The translations under genes were made by a program, and so were the position numbers. The notes under the pieces are model-generated. The model had not been told where the DNA came from, searched no databases, and worked only from the letters and a program-made list of their open reading frames with translations. From Actinomycetota bacterium (lineage in GTDB: Bacteria > Actinomycetota > Actinomycetes > S36-B12): 54,950 nt of DNA. The stretch is from NCBI GenBank assembly GCA_016870515.1, contig VGBL01000012.1, positions 1 through 54,950 of the forward strand, read 5' to 3'. Below, piece after piece: positions 24,787 through 32,750 of this stretch; positions within the stretch are counted from its first letter, which is position 1, and every line of letters begins with the position of its first letter.

Positions 24787-25572
24787 GTGCCCGACGCTTC
24801 CTTCCATCGAGATCCGACGTACCGACCGATCATCTCGGTCGCCAAGGGGGTCTTCGGCGCGCTTGGCATCAGGTTTGACCTCGTCGGGGTCGACAACATT
24901 CCGGCCACCGGCGGGGCGCTTCTGGCGATCAACCACACCAGCTTCCTTGACTTCGCGTTGGCTGGCCTGCCTGCTGACAGGCGGGGCAAGCGCCTCGTGC
25001 GGTTCATGGCCAAGGACTCGATCTTCTCGCATCCCATCGCCGGGCCCCTGATGAAGGGCATGCGGCACATCCCCGTCGACCGGGAGCACGGCAGTCAGTC
25101 GTTCCGCGACGCTGTCACCTACCTCAAGGCCGGCGAGCTCGTCGGCATCTTCCCCGAGGCGACGATGAGTCGTGCGATGGACATCAAGGAGATCAAGTCA
25201 GGCGCCGTGCGCATCGCCGTCGCGGCCGCCGTGCCGCTGATCCCGATGTGCGTGTTGGGCGGAGCTCGCATCCTCTCCTACGGGCACAAGGACTTCTCGC
25301 GAGGTACCACGGTGGCGATCACGGTCGGCCGGGCCATGCACCCCAAGCGCGGTGACGATACCGATGAGCTGACCGAGCAATTGCGCACGCGCATGCGCGA
25401 GCTCCTCGACGAGACCGTGGCGCGCTACCCTTATGAGGGATCGCCCTGGTGGGTGCCGGTGCGCCTCGGAGGGTCAGCGCCAACCCTGGCGCAGGCTGAG
25501 GAGATTGATCGTCAGGCTCGGGCGGCGCGGGCCGCGAGGAAGGCGGCGAAGGGGGCCGGCAAGAAGCGCTGA
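24787..25572 (+). CDS. 1-acyl-sn-glycerol-3-phosphate acyltransferase-like protein
   Basis: 261 residues of the PlsC/LPLAT family. The catalytic HxxxxD is seen in INHTSFLDFALAG, and the second block in VGIFPEATMSRAMDIKEIK, where the usual EGTRS reads EATMS, as in many actinobacterial homologs. A third block is VPLIPMCVLGG. It transfers an acyl group to lysophosphatidate or a related lysolipid at the inner membrane. The GTG start follows TAGGTT by 6 nt. The C-terminal 25 residues are Ala/Lys/Arg-rich (ARAARKAAKGAGKKR). Confidence 0.88.
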   Translation: MPDASFHRDPTYRPIISVAKGVFGALGIRFDLVGVDNIPATGGALLAINHTSFLDFALAGLPADRRGKRLVRFMAKDSIFSHPIAGPLMKGMRHIPVDREHGSQSFRDAVTYLKAGELVGIFPEATMSRAMDIKEIKSGAVRIAVAAAVPLIPMCVLGGARILSYGHKDFSRGTTVAITVGRAMHPKRGDDTDELTEQLRTRMRELLDETVARYPYEGSPWWVPVRLGGSAPTLAQAEEIDRQARAARAARKAAKGAGKKR

Positions 25573-25814
25573 TGACGGGGGATGGCATGCTCTAGCCCGC
25601 GACAGCAGGGTGATGGATGTGCTGTCTACCACTCCCGATTGTTTGGAACCGGAGATTCTCGCGGTGCTCGGCCGCGATCTAGACCCCGTGGTGCGCAGAC
25701 CCGTGGCTGCCCACGAGGCGACACCGTAGACGGTGCGCCAGCGGCTGCAGAGGGCAAGGACGCGGCTGCGCAATCGCCACCGACGGTTCGTCGTACGCAG
25801 CGGCGCGCTGGGCG
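25573..25814. other. Non-coding or decayed stretch after the acyltransferase gene
   Basis: No intact gene. The + strand frame around 25615-25728 encodes ILAVLGRDLDPVVRRPVAAH, which resembles a leucine-rich-repeat-variant unit, and then stops. This looks like one surviving repeat of a lost protein; the match is short and weak. Confidence 0.35.
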
Positions 25815-26042
25815 ATGGAGACGGCCTTTGGCAAGGCCGCTGAGGGCTCAGGCGAAGGCGGCAGCATCCCGCTCGTTGCCGCGCTTCAACAAGTCGCGCC
25901 GCATGCGCAGGTGATCCTCATGGGCGCTAAGGATCCGGCGGCGCTGATCCACGCTCCCAATGAGTCGGTCGATCTGGGCGAAGTGCAGCGGATGGTCCTT
26001 GCCGAGGCGCTGTTCATGGCGAGGCTGGGCGGCGGGGTCTAG
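25815..26042 (+). pseudogene. C-terminal remnant of an M20-family peptidase
   Basis: 75 residues matching only the end of M20 dipeptidases: GGSIPLVAALQQVAPHAQV, then MGAKDPAALIHAPNESVDLG and VQRMVLAEALFMARL. In intact enzymes (about 450 residues) GGSIP and IHAPNE flank a metal-ligand His near the C-terminus. The metal-binding N-terminal part is missing and the preceding bases do not encode it in any frame, so this is a 5'-truncated leftover. Confidence 0.75.
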
Positions 26043-26169
26043 CTGTCGCGTGTCCGGCGGCACCGAGTGGTCCAGGGCCGCGTGGAGATCCCGGGCCGAG
26101 TGGATCTCCGGGGCCGAGTGATGCTCCCGGTTGGTGTGACCACCACTCGCCCAGTGCATGAGCTCCTGG

Positions 26170-26175
26170 CAGACT
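26170..26175 (+). promoter_or_regulatory. Leaderless -10 box of the 107-residue conserved protein
   Basis: CAGACT, then 6 nt, then the ATG at 26182. The octamer GGCAGACT is shared with the box at 33380. Confidence 0.4.
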
Positions 26176-26181
26176 CAAAAC

Positions 26182-26505
26182 ATGGGGTTGTTCAGCCGAC
26201 GCAAGCGTCACGCCGCTTGGGACCGCGGCTCGACGCGCGAGGACATCAAAGACCTCGAGGAGTTCACTTGCTCGCGACAAGGTGTCGAGGCATATCTCGA
26301 GCCTGTAACCATGGCGACCGAGACCACCGTCGTGCTCGTCGCCCACGACGGAGAATGGACGCGTCGCCGCGTAGAGACTCCCGAGGAGGCGCGCGACCTC
26401 GCTCGCAAGTGGGGAATCCCCATCTACGACACGCAATTGGTTGGCTATCCCCCACGCATGCGCGAGTGGACGCAGCGCAACAAGCAGCAACGCGGCACGT
26501 TGTAG
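26182..26505 (+). CDS. Small conserved actinobacterial protein of unknown function
   Basis: 107 residues beginning MGLFSRRKRHAAWDRGS. The core EPVTMATETTVVLVAHDGEW followed by TRRRVETPEEARDLARKWG and IPIYDTQLVGYPPRM looks like a conserved family in actinobacteria, with alternating strands and a helix but no known motif. No membrane segment or signal. The ATG at 26182 rather than the earlier in-frame ATG at 26158 is supported by the family-like N-terminus and a CAGACT box 6 nt upstream. It is intact although flanked by gene remnants on both sides. Confidence 0.7.
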   Translation: MGLFSRRKRHAAWDRGSTREDIKDLEEFTCSRQGVEAYLEPVTMATETTVVLVAHDGEWTRRRVETPEEARDLARKWGIPIYDTQLVGYPPRMREWTQRNKQQRGTL

Positions 26506-26645
26506 GGAGTTCGTGGCGCGGGCGGCCGGGTGCGACGGGCGGCCCATACATCGCCTAGTCATCACGGTCAGACGCTCCCGTCTGGGATACCGCTTTGCCG
26601 TCATGCGAACTCTCTACCGAGCCACCGCCCTCCACCGCCGACCTG

Positions 26646-27185
26646 CTACTCGCCGCTCTTGACCGGCTGCTTGCGGAGCAGGTCGGGATGACTCGGATAG
26701 GAATGGCCGCTCGCGGTAGACACCCACGAGATATGCCCCGCGTCGTCGGTATCGATCAGGAAGTGGCCTGCCGTGACAACTAGGTGATCTGGCCCGCAGA
26801 CGGCGTGAACGCTGTCGAGGGTCGTGTTGGACCCGTCGAAGTCGACCGCATGGTCAAGTTGGCTGTTGCTGGCTGGACGCATGCACGTGTCAGCGGTGCA
26901 AGTGAAATCACGTACAGACACGAGGTCACGCAGCGCCTGAGATGGTCGGTAGCGCACCGTAAGCACAGAGAGTGCTTGGCCGCTGACGCCTGCTTCACGC
27001 GCCGCAAGCAGAATGCGGTGGTCGCGCGATGACGAGGTGGGCGGCGGTCGAGCGAGTGCCGCCGATGCGATGTCGGGGGTGATGTATCTCGGGCGATGGT
27101 GGTGGGCAACGAGGGGACAGGCTGTGGTGGAGGATTCATGTGGTGACGGGATGCGCGGGGTCCGACAGTACTCGGGGTCGTGCAT
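26646..27185 (-). pseudogene. C-terminal remnant of a DUF222/13E12-type HNH endonuclease
   Basis: The frame encodes YRPSQALRDLVSVRDFTCTA, then SQLDHAVDFDG and SGHSYPSHPDLL, the end region of DUF222-HNH proteins (normally 400-500 residues). The zinc/HNH positions are damaged: where relatives have N..LCRxHH this reads LDSVHAVCGPDH. The N-terminal 55 residues are Pro/Thr-rich and unlike the family, and the DUF222 domain is absent. Best read as a decayed copy. Confidence 0.7.
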
Positions 27186-27357
27186 TGCATGGCGTTAGAC
27201 GTCGATGCTTCGCGCATGCCCTATCCACAGGTTGGTTGGCCACATGCGCGCAACCTTGCCTGGGCATCCCCGCCGTCCACTGAGTGACTCCCCCACAGGC
27301 CTCCCGTCCTCGAGCGGGCAACCCTGCCCACGGCCCGCGCGTAGCAGCGTGTCTCGC

Positions 27358-27363
27358 TAATCT
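27358..27363 (+). promoter_or_regulatory. Leaderless -10 box of the second PhyH gene
   Basis: TAATCT, then 6 nt, then the ATG at 27370. The string CTAATCTCCT here is identical to that before the gene at 31340. Confidence 0.55.
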
Positions 27364-27369
27364 CCTCCC

Positions 27370-28164
27370 ATGGTCTACGTCGATCCCGCCGATGTCGATG
27401 CTTACGCGCGCGACGGTGCCGTCGTACTCCGTGGCATCTTCACTTTGCAGCAGGTCGAACTGCTGCGTGCGGGAGTGGCGCGCAATCTCGCCGAGCCCGG
27501 GCCGCTGGCGGCCGTGGCCAGTGATCCCGACGACGCTGGTCGCTTCATCGAGGACTTCTGCAATTGGCAGCGTATCCCCGAATACGAGGAGTTCATCCGC
27601 ACGTCACCTGCCGCGGCAATCGCCCGCGAAGTCATGCAGAGCGAGCACGTGCGCCTCTACCACGACCATCTCCTGGTCAAGGAGCCCAAGACTCGTCAGC
27701 GCACGCCGTGGCACCAGGACCAGCCCTACTACAACGTCGAGGGGCGCATCAACGTCTCTATGTGGATACCGCTCGACTCCGTCCCGCTCGAATCCACGCT
27801 TGAATTCGTCGCGGGCTCGCACCTCGGGCCATGGCTGATGCCACGCACCTTCCGCGATGAGCAGGCGAAGTGGTTCCCGGAGGGCACACTCGCAGATCTC
27901 CCGCGCATCGATGACGACCGCGACGCCTACCCGATCCTCGGCTGGGACCTAGAGCCTGGCGATGCCGTGTGGTTCCACATGCTGACGCTGCACGGCGCCG
28001 CGGGTACGACGAGCCTGCGCCGCGCGTTCTCACTGAGATTCCTGGGCGACGACATGGTGCACGCACCGCGTCCGTGGCGCACGTCGCCGGAGTTCACCGG
28101 CCTCGCCGATGAATTGCCCGCGGGTGTGCCCATGGACCACCCGCTCTTCCCGGTGCTCGTGTGA
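27370..28164 (+). CDS. PhyH-family Fe(II)/2-oxoglutarate dioxygenase (second)
   Basis: 264 residues, a typical short PhyH enzyme. The iron site is WHQDQPYYNVEGR (HxD) with the distal His in MLTLHGAAGTTSLRRAF, where the following Arg would bind 2-oxoglutarate. LEFVAGSHLGPWLMPR is the usual conserved stretch between them. It is not closely similar to the PhyH protein at 10873. No ribosome-binding site is seen; a TAATCT box 6 nt upstream suggests leaderless translation. The thioesterase gene follows after 7 nt, so the two form an operon and the substrate may be an acyl compound. Confidence 0.85.
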   Translation: MVYVDPADVDAYARDGAVVLRGIFTLQQVELLRAGVARNLAEPGPLAAVASDPDDAGRFIEDFCNWQRIPEYEEFIRTSPAAAIAREVMQSEHVRLYHDHLLVKEPKTRQRTPWHQDQPYYNVEGRINVSMWIPLDSVPLESTLEFVAGSHLGPWLMPRTFRDEQAKWFPEGTLADLPRIDDDRDAYPILGWDLEPGDAVWFHMLTLHGAAGTTSLRRAFSLRFLGDDMVHAPRPWRTSPEFTGLADELPAGVPMDHPLFPVLV

Positions 28165-28171
28165 AGGTGCA

Positions 28172-28558
28172 ATGACCCGCATCGAGATCCAGCGCCGCTT
28201 CAGCGACCTCGATCCGCTCGGCCACGTCAACAACGTCGCGTATCACGACTATCTGCAGGAGGCTCGCATGGGCCTCATCGGCGAACTCGACGCCGTCATC
28301 AACGACAACTTCGCCCAGATCGTCGTGTCACAGGAAATCCGACACATCAAGCCACTCGGCTACGCCCGCGACCCGGTCGTGATCGAGGCGAGCGTCACCG
28401 ACATCGCGCGTACGTCGTACACGATTACCTATCGCATCCTCGACGAGCACGGGGATGTTGCAGCCGAGGCCACGACGCGTCTCGCGGTGGTTGATCCGGT
28501 CAATGGTCGTCCGATCCGCATGCCCGAGGCGTTGCGAGAGCGCCTGCTCACGACCTAG
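28172..28558 (+). CDS. Hotdog-fold acyl-CoA thioesterase
   Basis: 128 residues of the 4-hydroxybenzoyl-CoA thioesterase/YbgC type. The motif RRFSDLDPLGHVNNVAYHDY contains the catalytic Asp (DxDPxGHVNNxxY) and the NN-Y pattern of the family. The ATG at 28172 follows GTGAAGGTGC, the end of the PhyH gene. Its TAG stop lies in a CTAG shared with the haem-importer ATPase gene that converges on it, so the coding regions overlap tail to tail by 4 nt. Confidence 0.88.
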   Translation: MTRIEIQRRFSDLDPLGHVNNVAYHDYLQEARMGLIGELDAVINDNFAQIVVSQEIRHIKPLGYARDPVVIEASVTDIARTSYTITYRILDEHGDVAAEATTRLAVVDPVNGRPIRMPEALRERLLTT

Positions 28559-29307
28559 CCATGCGACCAGAAGATGCGTCGACCGTCAGCAGTCGACGTC
28601 GACACGGGTACGCCGTACGCGCGGGTCAATGCCTGCGCGGTGAGCGTGGCGTCGGCCGGGCCCTGGCCGATCACACGGCCGCGCGACAGGAGTGTGGCGG
28701 AGTCCGCCACGGCGGCGAGGCGACCGAGGTCGTGGCCCACGACGATGACGGTGTCACCGACATCGCGGCGCCGACGTATCGCGGCGTCGATTTGGGCCTG
28801 ACCGGCGAGGTCGAGTGCGGCGTCAGCCTCATCCAGCAGGAGCACGGGCGCGCGCTGGGCGAGCACGCGGGCGAGGTGCACGCGCGCGCGTTCACCGCCA
28901 GACAGCGACGTGACCGGTCGATTGAGTAGCTCGCTGAGATCATGCTCTTCAACGACCTCGCCGATGACGGCGTCGTCCTGCGCTGACTGATCAGTGCCAC
29001 GCCACGGCAGGCGACCCCAGGTAATGACCTCGCGCACCGTGAAGGCGAAGGCAAGCGGCGTCTCCTGCGCGAGCAGTGCCCGACGCTGAGCTGCGAGGCG
29101 CGCACCCATCGTTGATATCGGCTTGCCCTCGATCGTGACGCTGCCGGAATCCGGTCGCAGGTCACCGGCGAGCACAGCGAGCAGCGTGGACTTGCCCGAG
29201 CCATTGGGTCCGACGAGTGCATGCACCTCACCAGCAGCGACACGGATGTCGGCCTGTTCCAGACGACCCGCCACGCTGACCTGGCGGGCCTCCACACGCG
29301 CGCTCAT
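28555..29307 (-). CDS. hmuV: Haem ABC transporter ATP-binding protein
   Basis: 250 residues. Walker A GPNGSGKSTLL, signature LSGGERARVHLARVLAQ, Walker B VLLLDEADAALD (DEAD in place of DEPT) and switch His in VVGHDLGRLAAV. The LAQETPLAFAFTVREVI segment is typical of FecE/HmuV-type ATPases. Its ATG overlaps the permease stop (ATGA). It energises import of haem (or possibly another iron chelate) with the two upstream genes. Confidence 0.88.
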   Translation of the reverse strand: MSARVEARQVSVAGRLEQADIRVAAGEVHALVGPNGSGKSTLLAVLAGDLRPDSGSVTIEGKPISTMGARLAAQRRALLAQETPLAFAFTVREVITWGRLPWRGTDQSAQDDAVIGEVVEEHDLSELLNRPVTSLSGGERARVHLARVLAQRAPVLLLDEADAALDLAGQAQIDAAIRRRRDVGDTVIVVGHDLGRLAAVADSATLLSRGRVIGQGPADATLTAQALTRAYGVPVSTSTADGRRIFWSHG

Positions 29308-30269
29308 GCCCAGCCTCCCTGGGCCGCGCGCGTGCGGCGGAGCAGCACGACAAAGACGGGTGCACCGATGATCGCGGTGACGACACCGAGGGGGAGCTCG
29401 ACCGGCGACACGACCGTGCGCGCGATCGTGTCGGCGAGGAGGAGCAGCAGTGCGCCGGCGAGCGCGGAGCCGATGAGCAGACCGCCATGGCGCGGGCCGA
29501 TGAGCATGCGCACCGTATGGGGCACCACGAGACCGACGAAGGCGATGACACCCACGACCGCCACTCCGGCGCTGACGGCGAGCACGGCCGCACCGAGCGC
29601 CAGCATCCGCGTGCGCTCGACCTGCACGCCAGCGGCCCATGCGGCGCCATCGCCCAGTGCCATGACATCGAGATCGCGCGCGACCAGAGCAGCGAGCACG
29701 GCGGCGACGACGAGAAACGGCAGTGTCGACCACACCCCCGGCCAGGTGGTGAGTGCGAGGCTGCCGGTGGTCCAAAAGGTCGTGGAGCGCGCCCCAGCCA
29801 CACCCGATGTCGCGACGGCGACCGAGAGCACGGCGGCGGCAAACGCTGTGACCGCGACACCGCCGAGCACGAGCGTGACGACCTCGGTGCGCCCCGACGC
29901 CGACCGCGCGATCCACAGCACAAGTGCCATGCCGGCCAGCCCTGCGAGCGTGGCGCCGACGGCGGCAAGCAGCGAAGAGTACGCCGCCCCGATCGCGACG
30001 GCGGCAACGGCACCGAGTGCGGCGCTCGCGGAAACTCCGATGATGCCCGGGTCGGCGAGGGGATTGCGCAGCGTGCCCTGGAGGAGTGCACCGGAGATGC
30101 CGAGACCGATCCCGACGATGAGGGTGAGTGCGATGCGCGGCGCGCGGATCTCGGTGATGATGAGACTGGACGTCTCGGCTGCACCGATGAGGAGTGCGCC
30201 AAGTGCGGCGGCGGCGAGCAGGACCGCGAGCAGGATGAGCACGACCGCCGTGCGGGCGCGACTCCTCAT
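29304..30269 (-). CDS. hmuU: Haem ABC transporter permease, FecCD family
   Basis: 321 residues with about nine to ten membrane helices. FecCD landmarks are RAPRIALTLIVGIGLGISGA, QGTLRNPLADPGIIGVSASA and the loop VGLVVPHTVRMLIGPRHGG that contacts the ATPase. The reading frame overlaps the binding-protein stop by ATGA and the ATPase start likewise, so all three are translationally coupled. The haem assignment rests on the binding protein and gene order. Confidence 0.88.
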   Translation of the reverse strand: MRSRARTAVVLILLAVLLAAAALGALLIGAAETSSLIITEIRAPRIALTLIVGIGLGISGALLQGTLRNPLADPGIIGVSASAALGAVAAVAIGAAYSSLLAAVGATLAGLAGMALVLWIARSASGRTEVVTLVLGGVAVTAFAAAVLSVAVATSGVAGARSTTFWTTGSLALTTWPGVWSTLPFLVVAAVLAALVARDLDVMALGDGAAWAAGVQVERTRMLALGAAVLAVSAGVAVVGVIAFVGLVVPHTVRMLIGPRHGGLLIGSALAGALLLLLADTIARTVVSPVELPLGVVTAIIGAPVFVVLLRRTRAAQGGWA

Positions 30270-31234
30270 GCCGGAGTCGCTGCCGCCTGGGCAAGTGCCG
30301 CGCGGAGGAGCTCGACGAGTGCACCCGTGCGCGGGCCGTAGGACAGCATCACACGGTCGTCCACGGCGATGATGCGACGCTCGCGACCCGCGGTGGTCTG
30401 CGCGACTCCAGGAAGCGCGACAAGTCCGTCGACACCGTTGACCGACTCCAGGCCGCCTGACATGACGAGCAGCACATCGGGGTCGAGGGCCGCCAGGGCC
30501 TCAGCGGTGAGCGGGACGAAGGGGTCGAGTCCCGCCTCGGCGCCGGCGTCGACACCGCCGGCCGCGGTGATGAGGTCATCAGCACCGGATCCCTCGCCAC
30601 CGAGGAGGTAGATCGCGGATGTGCCTCGCAGATAGAGGAAGGCGACGCGCGGGGCATCCGGTGATGCGCTCTTCGTCTGCGCGTCGGGCAGTGTCGCGAG
30701 CAAGGGCGCGGGATCGACACCGACGGCCTCGGCGACGGCGCGCGTGCGCGGGGCCATGTCGGCGAGTGTCCAGGCCTCGGGGATCTTGACGACGCGTGCG
30801 CCAGAAGCTCTGATCTGGTCGAGGGCCTCCTCGGGCGTCGTACGCGCGTCGACGATGACGAGACCCGGCTGCAGCGCGATGACCCGTTCGGCCGACACGC
30901 TGTGTGCCTGGGTCACCACCGCGGCATTGACGGGCACCTCACTCGTCTCATCGCGGCCGACGACGCGGTCGCCGACGCCGAGTGCGACCAGGGTCTCCCC
31001 GACTCCGGTCGCCAGGCTCACGATGCGCTGCGGAGTCTGCGGCCCGGGGGAGCCCTGTGCGGTGAGGTCCGGCAGATCAGCGGCCGTGATCACGATCGGC
31101 TCGCCCGGAGCAGCGGTCGGCAGCGTCGGGCTCGAGGCAGCGGGGGATGAGTCGCCCCCGGCGGAGGTGCACCCCGCGGCGAGCAGCGCGGCCGCCAGCG
31201 CGGCACCCAGGAGTGCCGATCCACGGGGGCGCAT
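30266..31234 (-). CDS. hmuT: Haem ABC transporter substrate-binding lipoprotein
   Basis: 322 residues. Signal peptide with lipobox LLAAGC (Cys22), a Ser/Pro linker, then a type III cluster-A binding-protein fold starting PQRIVSLATGVGETLVALGV. Haem-binding relatives share VVTQAHSVSAERVIALQPGL, whose His is a candidate axial ligand, and LYLRGTSAIYLLGGEGSGAD near the C-terminal half. The ATG at 31234 is 6 nt after GATACT on the minus strand. It is first in the operon and divergent from two secreted proteins. Confidence 0.85.
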   Translation of the reverse strand: MRPRGSALLGAALAAALLAAGCTSAGGDSSPAASSPTLPTAAPGEPIVITAADLPDLTAQGSPGPQTPQRIVSLATGVGETLVALGVGDRVVGRDETSEVPVNAAVVTQAHSVSAERVIALQPGLVIVDARTTPEEALDQIRASGARVVKIPEAWTLADMAPRTRAVAEAVGVDPAPLLATLPDAQTKSASPDAPRVAFLYLRGTSAIYLLGGEGSGADDLITAAGGVDAGAEAGLDPFVPLTAEALAALDPDVLLVMSGGLESVNGVDGLVALPGVAQTTAGRERRIIAVDDRVMLSYGPRTGALVELLRAALAQAAATPA

Positions 31235-31240
31235 TCGCAC

Positions 31241-31246
31241 AGTATC
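31241..31246 (-). promoter_or_regulatory. Leaderless -10 box of the haem-importer operon
   Basis: GATACT on the minus strand, 6 nt before the ATG at 31234. An alternative GTG at 31240 would directly abut the box and is unlikely to be the start. Confidence 0.4.
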
Positions 31247-31275
31247 CCCAGTGCACGCGGGCCCTTTCCCGACGA

Positions 31276-31298
31276 GGTGTCGGCAACTTCCCGACACC
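31276..31298. promoter_or_regulatory. Inverted repeat between hmuT and the divergent secreted-protein genes
   Basis: GGTGTCGG (31276-31283) and CCGACACC (31291-31298), perfect 8-bp arms around a 7-nt centre, midway between two divergent promoters. It is a candidate operator for an iron- or haem-responsive regulator, but does not match a DtxR or Fur box that I can recognise. Confidence 0.5.
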
Positions 31299-31327
31299 GT
31301 GTCAGGCGCGCATGGGATCGCCGTGCC

Positions 31328-31333
31328 TAATCT
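31328..31333 (+). promoter_or_regulatory. Leaderless -10 box of the first neocarzinostatin-fold gene
   Basis: TAATCT, then 6 nt, then the ATG at 31340. Confidence 0.55.
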
Positions 31334-31339
31334 CCTGAC

Positions 31340-31924
31340 ATGCGTCGCGTCGGCACCCTCACCGCGGCCTCGATCGCCATGGCGGCTCTGCTCTGGCCTG
31401 GCGGCACGGCACTGCCGTCGCTGTCGGGCTCCCCCGCGCAGGCCGCCACCGCCCTGTCCGAGCCGACGGCCCTGTCCAGCACGCTCGCGCGCAGTGCCTC
31501 GGGCACCAGGACCGTCCAGGGTCGCAAGCGTCAGACACTCACCGTGTCTCCGACGCAGCGACTGTCGCCCTTCGGCCAGACCGTGCGCATCTCGGGCAAC
31601 CGTTTCAATGAGCGCGTCGGCATCTACGTCGGCCTGTGCGTACTCCCGAGGGCCGGAGCCAAGCCGACACCCTGCGGGGGCGGGGTCGACACGGATGGCA
31701 GCACGAAGGCATCGGCGTGGATCTCCTCCAACCCCCCGCCGTACGGTGCTCGACTGGCGATCCCCTATCGGCCCGGTGGGAAGTTCAGCACTTCCATCCG
31801 GGTGAGTGCGCGCATCGGCTCCATCGACTGCCGCCGCGTGCGCTGCGCGATCGTCGCGCGCGCCGATCACACCCGGGCCAATGACCGCACGTGGGATGTC
31901 ATCGTCCCGGTCACCTTTCGATGA
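31340..31924 (+). CDS. Secreted neocarzinostatin-fold protein 1
   Basis: 194 residues. A signal peptide (cleavage near SPAQAATA) and a short linker lead to one Ig-like domain: LTVSPTQRLSPFGQTVRISG, VGIYVGLCVLPRAG...PC, and IDCRRVRCAIVARADHTRAN. The two cysteine pairs, including the Cys-x4-Cys, and the final strand before VPVTF line up with neocarzinostatin (VGQC...AC; VDCTTAACQVGLSD). Neocarzinostatins carry a small-molecule chromophore in a cleft; here no chromophore pathway is present. It is divergent from hmuTUV and followed by a paralog, so a surface role in haem capture is possible but unproven. Confidence 0.75.
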   Translation: MRRVGTLTAASIAMAALLWPGGTALPSLSGSPAQAATALSEPTALSSTLARSASGTRTVQGRKRQTLTVSPTQRLSPFGQTVRISGNRFNERVGIYVGLCVLPRAGAKPTPCGGGVDTDGSTKASAWISSNPPPYGARLAIPYRPGGKFSTSIRVSARIGSIDCRRVRCAIVARADHTRANDRTWDVIVPVTFR

Positions 31925-31963
31925 GCACGATCCACACACGGCAATCGACACAGAGGAGTAGAT

Positions 31964-32740
31964 ATGCGCATCACCCGAATTGCCGCGATCGGGGCCGCGG
32001 CACTGGCGGTCACCGCCACTGCGCTGACGGCCGCCCAAGTCGCCGGAGCCAATGACTTCAGCGTGACCGCCAACGGCGTGCCCAACCGCGGCACGATCTC
32101 GGATCTGCCGCCTAGCTCGACCGTCACGATGGCGGTCGCCAACCTGCCGGCCAATGTGGGCCTCTATGCCTTCCACTGCCTCGTGCCCCCGCCCGGTGCC
32201 AGCCCCGTGCCGACACGCTGCGATGCGGGCCAGGGCACGCTGATGTACATCGTCGAGACGCCCGTGCCGCAGACGACGACGCGTCCGCTCGTCACCAACG
32301 CGGAGTTCCTCGGCAAGAACCCCAACCCGCAGACCGGTGATACCGGCACGACCCAGGTCAACTGCCGCGTCGACTCGTGCGCCATCTACACGCTCGGGGC
32401 GGGACGCGAGAGCGCCAACCCGGCGTACATCCGCACCTTCACAACCCAGTTTGCGACCTCGGCTCCGCGTGAGAAGGACCGGGCCGTCGCCACGGTGCGC
32501 GGACGGATCGTGAAGGGTGCGTGGCAGCCACGCGTCTCCAACTCCACGGCGAGCGACTTCACCGTCACCCTGAGGTCGGGACTCAAGGCATCGCTGTCAT
32601 CCAATGCCTGCGAGGTGAGCAAGGCTGGCAAGATCCGGGCGCTCAAGACCTCGGGTACCTGCACGGTGACCATCACCTCATCGGGCAATGACCGGTGGGC
32701 GCCCTACGAGCGCGAGCTCACCTTCCGCCTCGTGAAGTAG
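31964..32740 (+). CDS. Secreted neocarzinostatin-fold protein 2 with extra C-terminal domain
   Basis: 258 residues. The signal peptide ends near QVAGANDFS. The first domain repeats the pattern of the preceding protein: VGLYAFHCLVPPPGASPVPT then Cys, and VNCRVDSCAIYTLGAGRESA with Cys-x4-Cys. A second domain from about residue 170 (VSNSTASDFTVTLRSGLKAS to the end) is another Ig/Big-like sandwich with one Cys pair (NACEVS, SGTCTVTI). The ATG at 31964 follows GAGGAGTAG. The 39-nt gap to the first gene makes an operon. There is no LPXTG anchor or C-terminal helix, so both proteins appear to be free or loosely wall-bound. Confidence 0.75.
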   Translation: MRITRIAAIGAAALAVTATALTAAQVAGANDFSVTANGVPNRGTISDLPPSSTVTMAVANLPANVGLYAFHCLVPPPGASPVPTRCDAGQGTLMYIVETPVPQTTTRPLVTNAEFLGKNPNPQTGDTGTTQVNCRVDSCAIYTLGAGRESANPAYIRTFTTQFATSAPREKDRAVATVRGRIVKGAWQPRVSNSTASDFTVTLRSGLKASLSSNACEVSKAGKIRALKTSGTCTVTITSSGNDRWAPYERELTFRLVK

Positions 32741-32750
32741 CGCGGCAGAT

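Noticed and set aside
26646-27185. HNH endonuclease as an active mobile-element enzyme
   Set aside because: Only the C-terminus remains and the HNH Asn/His positions are changed; a remnant is the better reading.
30266-32176. Extension of the hmuT frame back to 32176
   Set aside because: It would run antisense through the two secreted-protein genes and bury the lipobox; the lipoprotein start at 31234 is clear.
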